A DNA stretch of 22,739 nucleotides from positions 1 through 22,739 of the forward strand of contig JAXGXY010000009.1 in the NCBI GenBank assembly GCA_040772545.1. Reading direction: 5' to 3'. The DNA is from UBA1431 sp002329665. GTDB taxonomy: Bacteria; Bacillota; Clostridia; Christensenellales; UBA1431. The notes under the pieces were generated by a model that saw only the letters and a list, made by a program, of their open reading frames with translations, did not search any database and was not told the origin of the DNA. This document shows positions 22,241 through 22,739 of the stretch, one piece after another. Within the stretch, counting starts at the first letter, position 1. Every line of letters starts with the position of its first letter. The position numbers and the translations under genes were made by a program.

Positions 22241-22739
22241 ATGAGGATCGATCTTATTACGGCCGCGATTCCTGCGGCGCTGCCCCGAGGCACGGCCGGC
22301 GCGCCCTTTCGAGAAGGCGACGTCCTGAAAGCGCGCGTGGCGCAGCTTATGGGAGAAGGCCGCCTGCTGCTGGAACTGGAGAACGGAAAAACGCTCAAGG
22401 CGGTCGTCGTGCCGGAAATGGACCTGGCGGCGGGGGAAAGGCTGGTGCTCCGAGTCTGCGGGCAGGCCCTGGGGAAGACGAATATGCAGGTCCTGTTAAG
22501 GGACGGCGGGGCCGAAACGGCGGCCGTACGCTGGGCGCCGCACGCCGCGCAGGATACAGGGGCCGCAATCTCCCCGTCCGTGCAACCGGCGGACGCGGGC
22601 GCGATCGAGGCGCTCTGTCGGCTGGTCGCAGAGGCCCCCAAAATAGGCGAGGCCCTGAATACGGCGGTTGCGAAGCTGCAGACGGCAGAAACGGCCGGAG
22701 AAACGAACGCCGGCGGCGATAATTCACAGCCCGTGAATC
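22241..22739 (+). CDS. Possible FliK-like or related flagellar protein, N-terminal part (runs off window)
   Basis: The frame from ATG 22241 is open for 166 codons to the last base, with GAGG at 22228-22231 as ribosome site. After a short leader, residues ~24-75 (FREGDVLKARVAQLMGEGRL, ELENGKTLKAVVVPEMDLAAGERLVLRV) look like a small beta-barrel of the type found near the start of FliK-like hook-length proteins in Bacillota. The rest is alanine-rich, low-complexity sequence, which also fits the long linker of FliK. The sigma-D-like promoter just upstream supports a flagellar role. The diagnostic C-terminal Flg_hook domain would lie outside the window, so function is only suggested. The longer competing frame from 22138 lacks any domain and is composition-driven. 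Confidence 0.55.
   Translation, partial: MRIDLITAAIPAALPRGTAGAPFREGDVLKARVAQLMGEGRLLLELENGKTLKAVVVPEMDLAAGERLVLRVCGQALGKTNMQVLLRDGGAETAAVRWAPHAAQDTGAAISPSVQPADAGAIEALCRLVAEAPKIGEALNTAVAKLQTAETAGETNAGGDNSQPVN

Noticed and set aside
22138..22722. 194-codon frame at the right end
   Set aside because: Glycine/arginine-rich with no domain; the competing frame from 22241 has a ribosome site, a plausible fold and stays open to the edge.

Overview
The window looks like the chromosome of an endospore-forming, probably flagellated Bacillota (Clostridia-like) bacterium with GC-rich DNA. The evidence is a gerA-type spore germination operon, a T-box leader in front of a complete trp operon, strong Shine-Dalgarno sites with some GTG/TTG starts, GGDEF/HD-GYP signalling genes and a sigma-D-like promoter at the right edge. 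The species cannot be read from the sequence.

Left part (1-1274): the 3' end of an FGGY sugar kinase gene with a terminator, a GNAT acetyltransferase gene with its own promoter, and tRNA-Thr(GGT) with promoter and terminator. Then comes an accessory patch (about 1460-6007). It holds a frameshifted internal fragment of a type I restriction subunit gene (hsdR). Next, on visibly more AT-rich DNA, is a promoter-led cassette resembling dlt operons: amino-acid-type adenylation enzyme, GNAT protein, carrier protein, and the first ~70 codons of an MBOAT membrane acyltransferase. The MBOAT gene is cut by an apparently intact IS3-family element, whose transposase needs a -1 frameshift at GGGAAAG. The far side of the IS is not the rest of the MBOAT gene but the interior of a PAS-GAF-PAS-GGDEF-HD-GYP gene, and no target duplication is seen. 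The IS therefore marks a deletion or recombination joint.

Signalling genes (6015-9970): the 5'-truncated bifunctional cyclic-di-GMP enzyme is followed by an HD-GYP relative that keeps the HD and GYP signatures but has lost most metal ligands. Its C-terminal region may be PilZ-like.

Tryptophan block (10074-17105): promoter, T-box leader with a UGG specifier codon, terminator/antiterminator, then trpE-G-D-C-F-B-A. Most genes overlap or abut, which suggests one transcript controlled by uncharged tRNA-Trp. The trpD-trpC gap contains two inverted repeats.

Right part (17106-22739): a 0.5-kb intergenic stretch, then a germinant receptor operon in the order gerA, gerC, a possible 43-codon ORF, two tandem small two-helix membrane protein genes, gerB. 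The window ends inside an open reading frame that may encode a FliK-like or related flagellar protein, preceded by a sigma-D-like promoter.
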